64,000 bases of DNA from Geothermobacter ehrlichii (lineage in GTDB: Bacteria; Desulfobacterota; Desulfuromonadia; Desulfuromonadales; Geothermobacteraceae). How positions within the stretch are numbered: position 1 is the stretch's first letter; every line of letters begins with the position of its first letter. Both the position numbers and the translations under genes were made by a program. The notes under the pieces are model-generated. The model saw only the letters and a program-made list of their open reading frames with translations, had not been told where the DNA came from and made no database searches. The stretch covers positions 23,730 to 87,729 of the forward strand of contig NZ_VNIB01000015.1 in the NCBI RefSeq assembly GCF_008124615.1, given 5' to 3'. This document shows, in pieces, positions 39,136 through 48,884 of the stretch.

Positions 39136-40197
39136 ATGACAAGAAAAACCCGTCAGATCATGCTTGGCGACCTCGCCGTCGGCGGTGGTGCGCCGGTTTC
39201 GGTGCAGTCGATGACCAACACCGATACCCGCGACGCGGCCGCCACCCTGGAACAGATCCGGCGGCTGGCCGCGGCCGGCTGCGAAATCGTACGCTGTGCC
39301 GTTCCCGACATGGAGGCGGCACGGACTTTGGGGGCGATCGTCGCCGACAGTCCGATGCCGCTGGTGGCCGACATCCATTTCGACTACCGGCTGGCGTTGC
39401 AGGCGCTGGAGCAGGGGGTAGCCGGGCTGCGCATCAATCCGGGCAACATCGGCGAGCGCTGGAAGGTCGAAGAGGTGGTCAGGGCCTGCGCCGAAAGGCG
39501 GGTGCCGATCCGTATCGGCGTCAATGCCGGTTCCCTCGAAAAGGAGCTGCTCGACAGGTACGGGCATCCCACCGCCGAGGCGATGGTCGAAAGCGCCCAG
39601 GGACATGTCCGTATTCTCGAGGATCTGGGTTTCGACCTGATCAAGATCAGCCTCAAGGCCTCCGACATCGACCGGACGGTGCGGGCCTACCGCCTGCTGG
39701 CGGAAAAGGTCGACTATCCGCTGCACATCGGCATCACCGAGGCCGGCACCACCTTCAGCGGCACCGTCAAGAGCGCCGTCGGGCTTGGCATCCTGCTTTA
39801 CGAGGGGATAGGCGACACCCTGCGCGTCTCCCTGACCGGCGATCCGGTGGAGGAGGTGAGGGTCGGTTTCGAGATCCTCAAGAGTCTCGGCCTGCGCCAG
39901 CGGGGCCCGATCTTCATCAGTTGCCCGACCTGCGGCCGCTGCCAGATCGATCTGATCGAAACCGCCGAAGAGGTCGAACGGCGGCTGCACGACCTGCCGG
40001 TGTCCCTGACCATCGCCGTCATGGGCTGCGTGGTCAACGGGCCGGGCGAGGCGCGCGAGGCCGATCTCGGCATCGCCGGCGGCCGGGGGCAGGGGCTGCT
40101 CTTTCGCAGGGGAGAGATTCTGCGCAAGGTGCCCCAGGCCGAGCTGGCTGACGCCCTGGTCGAGGAGGCCCGCCGTCTGGCCGCCGAAAGGGACTGA
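39136..40197 (+). CDS. ispG: 4-hydroxy-3-methylbut-2-enyl diphosphate synthase IspG
   Basis: A 353-residue [4Fe-4S] enzyme of the methylerythritol phosphate pathway of isoprenoid synthesis, reducing MEcPP to HMBPP. The N-terminal TIM barrel starts [20 protein letters not shown] with the usual [11 protein letters not shown]. The C-terminal cluster ligands are CPTCGRCQ near residue 262 and [10 protein letters not shown] near residue 300. The length and all three cluster cysteines are normal. It supplies undecaprenyl precursors needed by MraY and MurG, but is not co-transcribed with them. Confidence 0.97.
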   Translation: MTRKTRQIMLGDLAVGGGAPVSVQSMTNTDTRDAAATLEQIRRLAAAGCEIVRCAVPDMEAARTLGAIVADSPMPLVADIHFDYRLALQALEQGVAGLRINPGNIGERWKVEEVVRACAERRVPIRIGVNAGSLEKELLDRYGHPTAEAMVESAQGHVRILEDLGFDLIKISLKASDIDRTVRAYRLLAEKVDYPLHIGITEAGTTFSGTVKSAVGLGILLYEGIGDTLRVSLTGDPVEEVRVGFEILKSLGLRQRGPIFISCPTCGRCQIDLIETAEEVERRLHDLPVSLTIAVMGCVVNGPGEAREADLGIAGGRGQGLLFRRGEILRKVPQAELADALVEEARRLAAERD

Positions 40198-40280
40198 CCG
40201 CCATCCGCTTCTGGCAACTTTTCCGCGCTCTGTTATGCTACTGCAGAGCTTTTTTTCGGGACAACTGCATCTCAACAGAA

Positions 40281-41054
40281 ATGACGAAGCAAGGTGGTAT
40301 GGACATTCTCGGCATTGACGTAGGAGGCAGCAACATCAAGGCGGCCGTGGTCGACACCGCCCTCGGTCGTCCCCTGCAGGCGCCGGTGCGGGTGCCGACC
40401 GAACGGCCGGCCACGCCGGCATCCATCGCCCGCCAGATCGCCGGCATCGCCCGTGATTTCGACTGGAAAGGGCCGGTCGGCTGCGGCCTGCCCGCCGTCG
40501 TTCGCGGTGGTACCGTTCTGACCGCGGCCAATATCGATTCCTCCTGGATCGGTACGGCGGCCGACAGGCTGTTTGCCGAATGCCTCGGCCTGCCGGTGAC
40601 GGTTGTCAACGACGCCGATGCCGCCGGCCTGGCGGAGATGCGTTTCGGCGCCGGCCGCGACCAGGCCGGAACGGTGATCCTGGTGACCATCGGCACCGGG
40701 CTCGGTTCGGCCGTCTTTCATGACGGCGTGCTGCTGCCCAACACCGAACTGGGACACCTTCCCCTCGACGGCCGTGACGCCGAAGAGCTGGCTTCGGACC
40801 GGGCACGCAAGCGGGACGACCTGAGCTGGGAAGACTGGGCCGGGCGGTTCAACCGTTACCTGGCCCTGCTCGAAGGGCTCTTCTTTCCCGATCTGTTTCT
40901 GCTTGGCGGCGGTCTCAGTCACCACCACCGGCATTTCTTTCACCTGTTGCGGGCCAGGGCGCCGATCCGCCGGGCCCGCCTGCTCAACGATGCCGGCGTG
41001 GTCGGAGCCGCCCTGGCGGCGCGGGCGGCCCTGGACGGGGAGGAACTGCCGTGA
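40281..41054 (+). CDS. ppgK: ROK-family polyphosphate glucokinase
   Basis: A 257-residue ROK-family sugar kinase. The phosphate loop is [16 protein letters not shown], the substrate motif [18 protein letters not shown] (with the catalytic ND), and [19 protein letters not shown] is the second phosphate motif. The compact length, [14 protein letters not shown] and LDGEELP tail resemble PPGK enzymes that phosphorylate glucose with polyphosphate; ATP use cannot be excluded. ATG at 40281 or 40299 are both possible, the latter with AAGGTGG close upstream. The stop overlaps the cupin start. Confidence 0.85.
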   Translation: MTKQGGMDILGIDVGGSNIKAAVVDTALGRPLQAPVRVPTERPATPASIARQIAGIARDFDWKGPVGCGLPAVVRGGTVLTAANIDSSWIGTAADRLFAECLGLPVTVVNDADAAGLAEMRFGAGRDQAGTVILVTIGTGLGSAVFHDGVLLPNTELGHLPLDGRDAEELASDRARKRDDLSWEDWAGRFNRYLALLEGLFFPDLFLLGGGLSHHHRHFFHLLRARAPIRRARLLNDAGVVGAALAARAALDGEELP

Positions 41055-41449
41055 AGAAACAGGAAACCATGCGGGTCACCCGCCTCTACACCGGAGATGA
41101 CGGGGAATCCCGCTTCGAGGATATCGAGGTCGAACTGGCCGATGCCGGTCCCATCGGCTTTCTTTCGCCGGCCGTGCCGGTCGGGCGGCTCATTTTCCGC
41201 CTGACCGACGGCGACTACGACTACGACTGGCACAATGCCCCGGAGCGACAGTACGTGATCATGCTCGAGGGCGAAGTCGATATCGAGGCCGGCAGCGGCG
41301 AGGTGCGACGGTTTGGACCGGGCGACATCCTGCTGGTCGAAGATGTCGACGGCCGCGGACACCGCAGCCGGGCAGTCGATGGCCGGCCGCGCCGTTCGCT
41401 CTTCATCACCCTGCCGCCGAAAGACGATGCCGGGTCGCCCGGTGATTGA
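41051..41449 (+). CDS. Cupin-fold protein
   Basis: A 132-residue single-domain cupin. It reads [24 protein letters not shown] (only up to [11 protein letters not shown] considered), with a histidine in the first cupin motif position (WHNAPERQ) and [17 protein letters not shown] in the second motif, so a metal site is plausible. The biochemical role is unknown. GTG at 41051 overlaps the glucokinase stop (GTGA); an ATG at 41069 would be a shorter alternative. Probably co-transcribed with ppgK. Confidence 0.7.
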   Translation: MKKQETMRVTRLYTGDDGESRFEDIEVELADAGPIGFLSPAVPVGRLIFRLTDGDYDYDWHNAPERQYVIMLEGEVDIEAGSGEVRRFGPGDILLVEDVDGRGHRSRAVDGRPRRSLFITLPPKDDAGSPGD

Positions 41450-41565
41450 CAGGATCCCGTGAGAAAGGCAAGATAGCGCCGTTTCCGACCGCGGTCGTTT
41501 TCGGCTCGACCGGCTGCGGTGATCTGACGTTGTTTTGCTCTGTTTTTTATCCGATGGAGGTGGAC

Positions 41566-41940
41566 GTGTCCCTTGAATCCCTGCTCGAGAGTCTGAAAAC
41601 CGGAACCGGTATCCGCCGCTCGCGTGCCGCCGCCGAGCTGGGACGGCTCGGTGAGGCCGCTGCGGCTCCCGCCCTGGTCGACGCCCTTGACGATGCCAAC
41701 CCGACAGTGCGCAGCAATGCCGCCTTTGCCCTGGCCGAACTGGGAGTGAAGGAAGCGGCGCCGCACCTGGTTCGGCTGCTGCGGGACCAGGACGAATGGG
41801 TGCGCAAGAGCGCGGCCAAGGGACTGGGACTGCTGCGGGCCGAGGAAGCGGTGCCGCATCTCGAAGAAGCACTCAACGACCGTTCCGAACTGGTCCGTCG
41901 CAATGCCGAACGCAGCCTGCGGCAGATCAGGGAAAACTGA
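41566..41940 (+). CDS. HEAT-repeat protein (PBS lyase-like)
   Basis: A 124-residue protein made almost wholly of three to four HEAT-like helical repeats, each near 31 residues: GIRRSRAAAELGRLGEAAAA, TVRSNAAFALAELGVKEAAP, EWVRKSAAKGLGLLRAEEAV and ELVRRNAERSLRQIREN. Such repeats scaffold protein contacts; no catalytic motif is visible. GTG at 41566 was chosen since GGAGGTG lies directly before it; an ATG at 41554 would put that ribosome site inside the gene. The next gene, ugd, begins 25 bases downstream. Confidence 0.8.
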   Translation: MSLESLLESLKTGTGIRRSRAAAELGRLGEAAAAPALVDALDDANPTVRSNAAFALAELGVKEAAPHLVRLLRDQDEWVRKSAAKGLGLLRAEEAVPHLEEALNDRSELVRRNAERSLRQIREN

Positions 41941-41965
41941 CTTCGCGCGGTGAAAGGATAACTCC

Positions 41966-43300
41966 ATGCGTCTGACCGTCGTCGGAACCGGCTACGTCGG
42001 TCTGGTCACCGGGGCCTGTTTTGCCGAAATGGGCCTGACCGTGACCTGTGTCGACATCGATGAAGCCAAGGTCGCGGCTCTGCGCCGGGGCGAAATCCCC
42101 ATCCACGAACCGGGACTCGAGCCCCTGGTCAAGAGCAATGTCGCCGAGGGGCGACTCTCTTTTTCCACCAGCCTCGCCGAAGCGATGCAAAACTCCAGCA
42201 TCCATTTCATTGCCGTCGGTACGCCTCCCGATGATGATGGCAGCGCCGACCTGAGTCATGTGCTGGCCGTCGCCCGCGATATCGGCCGCAACCTGGAGAG
42301 ATACGCCGTCATCGTCGACAAGTCGACGGTGCCGGTCGGCACCGCCGACCGGGTGCGGCAGACCATCCAGGCCGAGCTGGACGCGCGCGGCGTGGACATC
42401 GAGTTCGACGTGGTGAGCAATCCGGAGTTTCTCAAGGAAGGGGCGGCGGTCGAGGACTTCATGAAGCCGGACCGCATCATCATCGGTACCGACAGCGAGC
42501 GGGCGGCGGAAAAGATGCGCCAGCTCTACGCGCCCTTCAACCGCAACCACCAGCGGACCCTCTTCATGGGCGTGCGCGACGCCGAGATGACCAAATACGC
42601 CGCCAACGCCATGCTCGCCACCAAGATCTCCTTCATCAACGAGATCGCCGTTCTCTGCGACCGGCTGGGGGTGGATGTCGAAAACGTCAGGCGCGGCATC
42701 GGTTCCGACCAGCGTATCGGCTACCACTTCATCTATCCGGGCTGCGGCTATGGCGGCTCCTGTTTCCCCAAGGATGTCAAGGCGCTGGTTCGTACCGCCC
42801 ACGAAAGCGGCGTCGAGCCGACCCTGCTGCAGGCGGTGGAGGCGCGCAACCAGGCCCAGCGCCGTCTGTTGTTCGACAAGATCGTCGAGCGCTTCGGCGC
42901 CGACCTGTCCGGGCTGCACTTCGCCGTCTGGGGACTGGCCTTCAAGCCCGGCACTGACGACATGCGCGAGGCCTCCTCCCGGGTGCTGATCGAGGCGCTG
43001 ACCTCTGCCGGCGCCAGCGTGTGCGCCTACGATCCGGTGGCGATGTGGGTTGCCCGGCGCGAATTCGCCGAAGATCTCTTTGCCGACGGCCGGTTGCAGC
43101 TGGCCGAAAACCAGTACGACGCGCTCGACGGTGCCGACGCCATGGTACTGGTGACCGAATGGAAGCCGTTCCGTTTTCCCGATTTCGGGCAGATGAAGCG
43201 GCGGATGCGCCGGCCGGTCATCTTCGACGGCCGCAACCAGTACGATCCGCGGATGGTGAAGGAGGAGGGGTTCGAGTATGCCGGTATCGGTCGACGGTGA
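41966..43300 (+). CDS. ugd: UDP-glucose 6-dehydrogenase
   Basis: A 444-residue NAD+-dependent enzyme oxidising UDP-glucose to UDP-glucuronate. The Rossmann start is [19 protein letters not shown], then [35 protein letters not shown] and the catalytic-cysteine motif [17 protein letters not shown] near residue 263. The C-terminal domain shows [18 protein letters not shown]-glucuronate is the substrate of the epimerase encoded 1.1 kb downstream, so these act in one nucleotide-sugar pathway for polysaccharide synthesis. Confidence 0.96.
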   Translation: MRLTVVGTGYVGLVTGACFAEMGLTVTCVDIDEAKVAALRRGEIPIHEPGLEPLVKSNVAEGRLSFSTSLAEAMQNSSIHFIAVGTPPDDDGSADLSHVLAVARDIGRNLERYAVIVDKSTVPVGTADRVRQTIQAELDARGVDIEFDVVSNPEFLKEGAAVEDFMKPDRIIIGTDSERAAEKMRQLYAPFNRNHQRTLFMGVRDAEMTKYAANAMLATKISFINEIAVLCDRLGVDVENVRRGIGSDQRIGYHFIYPGCGYGGSCFPKDVKALVRTAHESGVEPTLLQAVEARNQAQRRLLFDKIVERFGADLSGLHFAVWGLAFKPGTDDMREASSRVLIEALTSAGASVCAYDPVAMWVARREFAEDLFADGRLQLAENQYDALDGADAMVLVTEWKPFRFPDFGQMKRRMRRPVIFDGRNQYDPRMVKEEGFEYAGIGRR

Positions 43301-43354
43301 AGGGTGACGGGTGCAGGCTCCGGGTCCCCCAGTCCCCAGCGCCCGCCTTTTTCC

Positions 43355-43711
43355 TTTATCTACGTTCATCAGCGTTTATCTGCGTCCCATAAACGCCTTT
43401 GATTTTTCAAACCCAAAAGACCAAAGAGGATGCTGATTGACGCTGATACACGCTGATTTGAAAACCCAAAATCCTTACTTTTCCGACCTTTAGCCTTATC
43501 GGCGTTCATCCGCGTCCATCCGCGGCTAAAAAACAGGTTTTATTCAACCGCCGATGCACGCTGATACACGCCGATGAAAACATAAAAGCATCTATTGCTT
43601 TTCAGATTTATCTACGTTCATCAGCGTTTATCTGCGTCCCATAAACGCCTTTGATTTTTCAAACCCAAAAGACCAAAGAGGACGCTGATTGACGCTGATA
43701 CACGCTGATTT
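43355..43711. repeat. 105-bp direct repeat of GCGTTTATC/ACGCTGAT palindromes
   Basis: Two 105-base copies (43355-43459 and 43607-43711), identical but for one base, 252 bases apart. Each is itself an imperfect palindrome: ATCAGCGTTTATC-like left arm and ACGCTGATTGACGCTGAT-like right arm. The space between contains another palindrome of the same style (GCGTTCATCCGCGTCC / ACGCTGATACACGCCGAT). Together they fill most of the 677-base gap between ugd and the HhH gene. The remainder (43712-43977) is AT-rich with no gene I can support. Confidence 0.85.
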
Positions 43712-43977
43712 ACTCCCCCCTGTGCTTTTTCAGGTCTTTGACTTCTCCTGCGTTTTCATCCGTGCCCCAAAAGAGCTTTTTTGCCATCTCGTTTTTCATT
43801 TTTTTTCGCGGTTTCGGGCGAAATTTGAGATTTTTTTGAGAATTGCCCATTAAGATAGGCTCAAAATCCCGCGTCGGCAAGCGCGACATGGATGTTGTCA
43901 ACAGCGCGGGAAAGGGGGGATGCAGGACGGAACCGGCGTGCGGGATGACAAATCCATCGAAATCATGGAGGATGAAG

Positions 43978-44280
43978 ATGAAAAGGATTCTTGTCGTTCT
44001 TTGTCTGGCCGTCGCCCTGGTTTCTCTTTCCCTGCCCGTTCCGGTGCTGGCCGCGCCGCAGGGACAGGCCGCCGTCGCCGGCGAAAAACAGGTGAACATC
44101 AACACCGCCGGTTCCGAGGAACTGGTGCTGCTGCCGGGAATCGGCAAGGTGACGGCCGAGCGGATCGTCGCCTACCGCGAAGCGAACGGTCCCTTCGCCA
44201 CGGTCGATGACCTGGTCAAGGTCAAGGGGATCGGCAAAAAGACCCTGGAAAAACTTCGCGCTTTTCTGGTGACTGAGTGA
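43978..44280 (+). CDS. Secreted helix-hairpin-helix protein (ComEA-like)
   Basis: A 100-residue protein with a signal peptide (ILVVLCLAVALVSLSLP, cleavage near the AA at residue 26) and a double helix-hairpin-helix domain (NINTAGSEELVLLPGIGKVT, then LVKVKGIGKKTLEKLRAFL). HhH domains bind DNA without sequence preference. ComEA uses one in the periplasm for DNA uptake, but ComEA normally has a membrane anchor; here the signal peptide is the only hydrophobic part. Start ATG 43978 with GGAGG seven bases upstream. A terminator follows. Confidence 0.82.
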   Translation: MKRILVVLCLAVALVSLSLPVPVLAAPQGQAAVAGEKQVNINTAGSEELVLLPGIGKVTAERIVAYREANGPFATVDDLVKVKGIGKKTLEKLRAFLVTE

Positions 44281-44287
44281 CTCGCCG

Positions 44288-44317
44288 GCCCGCCGAAATC
44301 ATCGGCGGGCTTTTTTT
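44288..44317 (+). terminator. Intrinsic terminator after the HhH gene
   Basis: Perfect nine-base-pair stem GCCCGCCGA/TCGGCGGGC with an AATCA loop and a run of seven T, seven bases after the stop of the HhH gene. Confidence 0.95.
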
Positions 44318-44417
44318 ACGTGCCGAAATGGGGTAGAAAGAACATCCGGATGGTCATCGAACCTTCATTGACCATAAAAGTCTGATGGACGGGGAGCCTC
44401 CCCGGGGAGTGGTACGC

Positions 44418-45425
44418 ATGAAGATACTGGTGACCGGCGCCGCCGGTTTTATCGGTTTTCACCTCTGTCGCCGGTTGCTCGAGCGGGGAGACGAGGTGGT
44501 CGGTCTCGACAACCTCAACGACTATTACGACGTCAACCTGAAGAAGGACCGGCTGGCGCGACTGGTGCCGCACGAGCGGTTTCGCTTTGTCGAGATGGAT
44601 CTGGCCGACCGGCCGGGCATGGCCGCCCTGTTCGCCCGCGAAGGTTTTCAGCGGGTGGTCAATCTCGCCGCCCAGGCCGGTGTCCGCTATTCCCTCGAAA
44701 ATCCCCACGCCTATGTCGACGCCAACCTGGTCGGCTTCGTCAACGTCCTCGAAGGCTGCCGGCACAACGGGGTGGAGCACCTGGTCTTCGCCTCGTCGTC
44801 CTCGGTCTACGGCGCCAACACTACCATGCCCTTTTCCATCCACCACAACGTCGACCATCCCGTTTCCCTCTACGCCGCTACCAAGAAGGCCAACGAGCTG
44901 ATGGCCCACACCTACAGCCACCTTTACCGGCTGCCCTGTACGGGTCTGCGTTTCTTTACCGTCTACGGACCCTGGGGCCGGCCGGACATGGCGCTCTTTC
45001 TCTTCACCCGCGCCATTCTGGCCGGCGAGCCGATCAAGGTGTTCAACCACGGCCGGATGCGGCGCGATTTTACCTATATTGACGACATCATCGAAGGCGT
45101 GGTGCGGATTGTCGACCGCGTCGCCGAACCGAATCCCGACTGGTCGGGGGACCATCCCGATCCCGGCACCAGCGCCGCCCCCTATCGCAACTACAACATC
45201 GGCAACAACAGCCCGGTGGAGCTGATGCACCTGATCGCCACTCTGGAGCAGGCCCTGGGCCGGGAGGCGAAGAAGGAGTTTCTGCCTATGCAGCCGGGGG
45301 ATGTGCCGGCGACCTGCGCCGATGTCGACGACCTGGTGCGGGATGTCGGGTTTCGTCCCGACACGCCGATCGAGGTGGGGGTGCAGCGCTTCGTCGACTG
45401 GTATCGGGAGTACTACGGAGTTTAG
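44418..45425 (+). CDS. UDP-glucuronate 4-epimerase (NAD-dependent epimerase)
   Basis: A 335-residue extended short-chain dehydrogenase. The NAD loop is [20 protein letters not shown], and the family-specific [33 protein letters not shown], active-site YAATKKANE and [14 protein letters not shown] match GalA-type epimerases converting UDP-glucuronate to UDP-galacturonate. The pathway substrate comes from Ugd encoded upstream. The ATG at 44418 was chosen because the Rossmann fold begins there; an upstream in-frame start adds 11 residues. The stop lies seven bases before repeat locus 2. Confidence 0.92.
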   Translation: MKILVTGAAGFIGFHLCRRLLERGDEVVGLDNLNDYYDVNLKKDRLARLVPHERFRFVEMDLADRPGMAALFAREGFQRVVNLAAQAGVRYSLENPHAYVDANLVGFVNVLEGCRHNGVEHLVFASSSSVYGANTTMPFSIHHNVDHPVSLYAATKKANELMAHTYSHLYRLPCTGLRFFTVYGPWGRPDMALFLFTRAILAGEPIKVFNHGRMRRDFTYIDDIIEGVVRIVDRVAEPNPDWSGDHPDPGTSAAPYRNYNIGNNSPVELMHLIATLEQALGREAKKEFLPMQPGDVPATCADVDDLVRDVGFRPDTPIEVGVQRFVDWYREYYGV

Positions 45426-45432
45426 ACCGATT

Positions 45433-46968
45433 TTGCGTCCTTCGGTCGGATGAGGTTGGTCCGGGGTTGCGCCCCCGGACGGCGCCGTCCTCTTTTGCTG
45501 GCCCAAAAGAGGACGCAGAAAAGGGCCTTACGCCTGCGGCGGGCATTGCTGTTGCGCGGGTTCGGTGGGTCGAGGCAAGGTTCGGACCTGCCAGGTTGCG
45601 TCGGTGCCCCGGGCCGGCAGAAAAAGCTCCCCAACGAGCGGCAGGCCGCTCGATGGGCCGGGATGCACTGCCGCAGCCTCAACGGGGACGTTCCTGTATC
45701 GAACAGCCGTTTCCGTCGAGGCACCTCCGAACCGTTTGGCCCGTGTGAGCGCAGCGAGCCCGGGAACGATGCTTTTTCTGCTGCCACGAAGAAGATGCCA
45801 GCTTGTTTGGCGGCAGCGTTGAAAAGAGGCACCGGCTGTCGCGCCAGAAATAGAAAAAGCGTTTTTGCATCCTTTTTTCGCGCTTGAAAAAAGTAAGGCG
45901 CCTGGCGGGGCGCGACCCGCCGGTTTTGCTTTTGATTTTGCTTGCGACCTTGCGGTCGATGGACGTAGATCCGGGGTTGCGCCCCCGGACGGCGCCTTAC
46001 TCTTTGGTGCTCCAAAGAGTAAGCAGAAAGAGCTTCGCCTGCGGCGGGCATTTCTGTCGCGAGGGTTCGGTGGGTCATTACAACGTCGGCTCAACCCGGA
46101 ACGCCGGCTCTTCGGGCTCACAGAAAAATCTCCCCAACGAGCGGCAAACCGCTCGATGGGCCAGATCGTACCGCCTCAGCCCCGACGGGAACGTTTGTTG
46201 TCGAGACAAGCGGCACACATGGGGCAGCTCCGAAAAAACTGGCCCGTGTGAGCGCAGCGAGCCCGGGAACGATGCTTTTTTTGTGGTCACGGAGAAAGGG
46301 CGGTCAGTCTGGGCAACTGGTCGAAAAGGGCCACAGACCTTCGTGGCAGAAATAAAAACAAGCGTTTTTGCTTACTTTTTTCGCGCTGAAAAAAGTAAGG
46401 CGCCTGGCGGGGCGCGACCCGCCGGTTTTGCTTTTGATTTTGCTTGCGACCTTGCGGTCGGATGAGGTTGGTCCGGGGTTGCGTCCCCGGACGACGCCGT
46501 CCTCTTTTGCCGGCCCAAAAGAGGACGCAGAAAAGGGCCTTACGCCTGCGGCGGGCATTACTGTTGCGCGGGTTCGGTGGGTCGTTACAACGTCGGCTCA
46601 ACCCGGAACGCCGGCTCTTCGGGCTCACAGAAAAATTTCCCCAACGAGCGGCAAACCGCTCGATGGGCCAGATCGTACCGCCTCAGCCCCGACGGGAACG
46701 TTTGTTGTCGAGACAAGCGGCACACATGGGGCAGCTCCGAACAAACTGGCCCGTGTGAGCGCAGCGAGCCCGGGAACGATGCCTTTTTGTTGCCAAGGAG
46801 AATAGACCAACCTTCTTGGCCGTAACGTTGAAAAAAGGCACCGGCTGTCGCGCCAGAAATAGAAAAAGCGTTTTTGCATCCTTTTTTCGCGCTTGAAAAA
46901 AGGATGGCGCCTGGCGGGGCGCGACCCGCCGGTTTTGTTTTTGATTTTGTTTGCGACCTTGCGGTCGG
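45433..46968 (+). repeat. Structured 505-bp repeat array, locus 2 (three modules)
   Basis: Three tandem modules (45433-45941, 45942-46443, 46444-46950) of 502-509 bp, plus a last fragment ending near 46968. In each, the hairpins come in one order: GACC/GGTC; CCGGGG-loop-CCCCGG; a long AT/GC hairpin (CGTCCTCTTTT/AAAAGAGGACG in modules 1 and 3, CTTACTCTTTGG/CCAAAGAGTAAG in module 2); GCCTGCGGCGGGC; GAGCGG/CCGCTC; a conserved GTGAGCGCAGCGAGCCCGGG; a variable cassette; CTTACTTTTTTC/GAAAAAAGTAAG or its variant ATCCTTTTTTC/GAAAAAAGGAT; and GGCGGG/CCCGCC. The array begins seven bases after an epimerase stop and ends about 42 bases before cysQ. No convincing gene lies inside. Confidence 0.9.
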
Positions 46969-47009
46969 AAGGACATCCCGAAACCGAACGTCACTTTTGG
47001 AGCCTGCAC

Positions 47010-47795
47010 ATGCTGGAAACCATTGCCGCCATCGCCCGCGAGGCCGGTTCGGCGATCATAGAGGTCTACGCCGGTGATTTCGCCGTCGAACTGAAGGCGG
47101 ACGCCTCGCCGCTGACCCGCGCCGACCGCGCATCGCACGCGGTCATCGTCGAGGGGCTGCAAGGCGCTTTCCCCGACATCCCCATCCTGTCGGAGGAAGG
47201 GCGCGACATTCCCTTTGCCGAGAGACGCTCGTGGCGGCGTTTCTGGCTGGTCGATCCTCTGGACGGCACCAAGGAATTCATCAAGCGCAACGGAGAGTTC
47301 ACCGTCAACATCGCCCTGATCGAGGATGGCGTGCCACTGCTCGGCGTGGTCCATGTGCCGGCCATCGGGACGCTCTACGCCGGCCGGGTGGGCGAAGGGG
47401 CCTGGCGGCAGCGGGAAGGCGAACGGCCCGAGCCGATCGCGCCCCGCATACCGGCGGCCGGCGCCGGCCTGGCGGTGGTCATGAGCCGTTCCCATCCTTC
47501 GGCGGAACTCGACGCCTACCTGCAACAGGTCGATGTCGCCGAGGCGGTGCCGGTGGGCAGCTCGCTCAAGCTCTGCGCCGTCGCCGAGGGACGGGCCGAC
47601 CTCTATCCCCGGCTCGGCCCGACCATGGAATGGGACACGGCTGCGGGGCAGGCGGTGGTCGAGGCCGCCGGCGGCCAGGTGCTGACCGCAAACGGTCAGC
47701 CGTTGCGCTACAACAAGGAAAATCTGCTCAATCCCTGGTTTGTGGTCAGTTCCGCCGGTTGGCGACCGCCATTGCCGGTGCTCGAGGAGGGGTGA
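47010..47795 (+). CDS. cysQ: 3'(2'),5'-bisphosphate nucleotidase CysQ
   Basis: A 261-residue inositol monophosphatase-family phosphatase that removes 3'-phosphoadenosine 5'-phosphate made in sulphate activation and sulpho-transfer. Metal-binding motifs: [32 protein letters not shown] and [17 protein letters not shown] chose ATG at 47010, where the family begins ([14 protein letters not shown]). The frame remains open for 39 codons upstream into the repeat array, so automatic annotation may overextend it. galE starts one base after its stop. Confidence 0.92.
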   Translation: MLETIAAIAREAGSAIIEVYAGDFAVELKADASPLTRADRASHAVIVEGLQGAFPDIPILSEEGRDIPFAERRSWRRFWLVDPLDGTKEFIKRNGEFTVNIALIEDGVPLLGVVHVPAIGTLYAGRVGEGAWRQREGERPEPIAPRIPAAGAGLAVVMSRSHPSAELDAYLQQVDVAEAVPVGSSLKLCAVAEGRADLYPRLGPTMEWDTAAGQAVVEAAGGQVLTANGQPLRYNKENLLNPWFVVSSAGWRPPLPVLEEG

Positions 47796-47796
47796 G

Positions 47797-48816
47797 ATGC
47801 AACCGATTCTGGTGACCGGCGGCGCCGGCTTCATCGGTTCCCATACCGTGCTCGAACTGCTTCAGGCCGGCCACGAGGTGGTGGTCGTCGACAACCTGAG
47901 CAACGCTTCGCTCGTCGCTCTCGAGCGGGTGGCGGAGCTGACCGGCCGCACGGCCCGGCTCGAAGTGGCCGACATCCGTGACCGGCAGGCTCTGAAGCGC
48001 ATTTTCGCCGACTGTCGCCCGCGGGCGGTGATCCATTTCGCCGGCCTGAAGGCGGTGGGTGAATCGGTGGAAAAACCGCTGCTCTACTACCAGAACAACG
48101 TCGCCGGCAGCGCCGTGCTGTTCGAGGTGATGGCCGAGGCCGGCTGCAGGACCCTGGTGTTCAGTTCTTCGGCCACGGTCTATGGCGATCCGGCCGAATT
48201 GCCGATCCGCGAGGATTTCCCCACCGGCCCCACCAATCCCTACGGACGCAGCAAGCTGTTCATCGAGGAGATGCTGCGCGATTTGCACCGCTCCGACCCG
48301 GCGTGGCGCATCGCCATTCTGCGCTATTTCAATCCCGTCGGCGCGCATCCCAGCAGCCGGATCGGCGAGGATCCCAACGGCCGGCCGAACAACCTCTTTC
48401 CCTTCATCACCCAGGTGGCCGTGGGCAAGCGGCCACGGCTCGATATCTTCGGCAACGATTATCCGACCGTCGACGGCACCGGCGTGCGCGACTATATTCA
48501 CGTGGTCGATCTGGCCATCGGCCACCTGAAGGCTCTCGACCGGCTCGACCGCGCCGACGGTCTGGTCTGTGTCAATCTCGGCACCGGCCAGGGCTACTCG
48601 GTGCTGCAGATGGTGGAGGCCTTCGAGCGGGTGAACGGGGTCAAGATTCCCCGCCGGATCGTCGCCCGTCGCCCGGGCGACATCGCCGCCTGCTGGGCCG
48701 ATCCCGGCCTTGCCGAGCGCGAGCTGGGCTGGAAAGCCGAGCGGGGCCTGGACGAGATGTGCCGCGACGGTTGGAACTGGCAGCGGAACAATCCGGACGG
48801 GTACGGGATGGAATAA
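47797..48816 (+). CDS. galE: UDP-glucose 4-epimerase GalE
   Basis: A 339-residue short-chain dehydrogenase interconverting UDP-glucose and UDP-galactose. NAD loop [38 protein letters not shown], the catalytic serine in [10 protein letters not shown] and [10 protein letters not shown] with the YXXXK pair, plus [12 protein letters not shown]. All are standard. The start lies one base after the cysQ stop with GAGGAGGGG upstream. Repeat locus 3 starts about 68 bases after its stop. Confidence 0.96.
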   Translation: MQPILVTGGAGFIGSHTVLELLQAGHEVVVVDNLSNASLVALERVAELTGRTARLEVADIRDRQALKRIFADCRPRAVIHFAGLKAVGESVEKPLLYYQNNVAGSAVLFEVMAEAGCRTLVFSSSATVYGDPAELPIREDFPTGPTNPYGRSKLFIEEMLRDLHRSDPAWRIAILRYFNPVGAHPSSRIGEDPNGRPNNLFPFITQVAVGKRPRLDIFGNDYPTVDGTGVRDYIHVVDLAIGHLKALDRLDRADGLVCVNLGTGQGYSVLQMVEAFERVNGVKIPRRIVARRPGDIAACWADPGLAERELGWKAERGLDEMCRDGWNWQRNNPDGYGME

Positions 48817-48884
48817 AGGGAAGGAGACTTCCCTTTTCGGGCATCTTGCGGATGGAGGCATGTTGAATGCCCGGGAATCGGCTT

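Noticed and set aside
38744..39142. A minus-strand 132-codon frame in the rlmD-ispG gap
   Set aside because: It overlaps the rlmD start in a different frame, has no recognised domain, and its composition looks accidental.
43720..43977. A promoter or regulatory RNA in the AT-rich stretch before the HhH gene
   Set aside because: Candidate -35/-10 pairs had unsuitable spacing (for example TTGAGA-N20-TAAGAT) and no recognisable motif was found.
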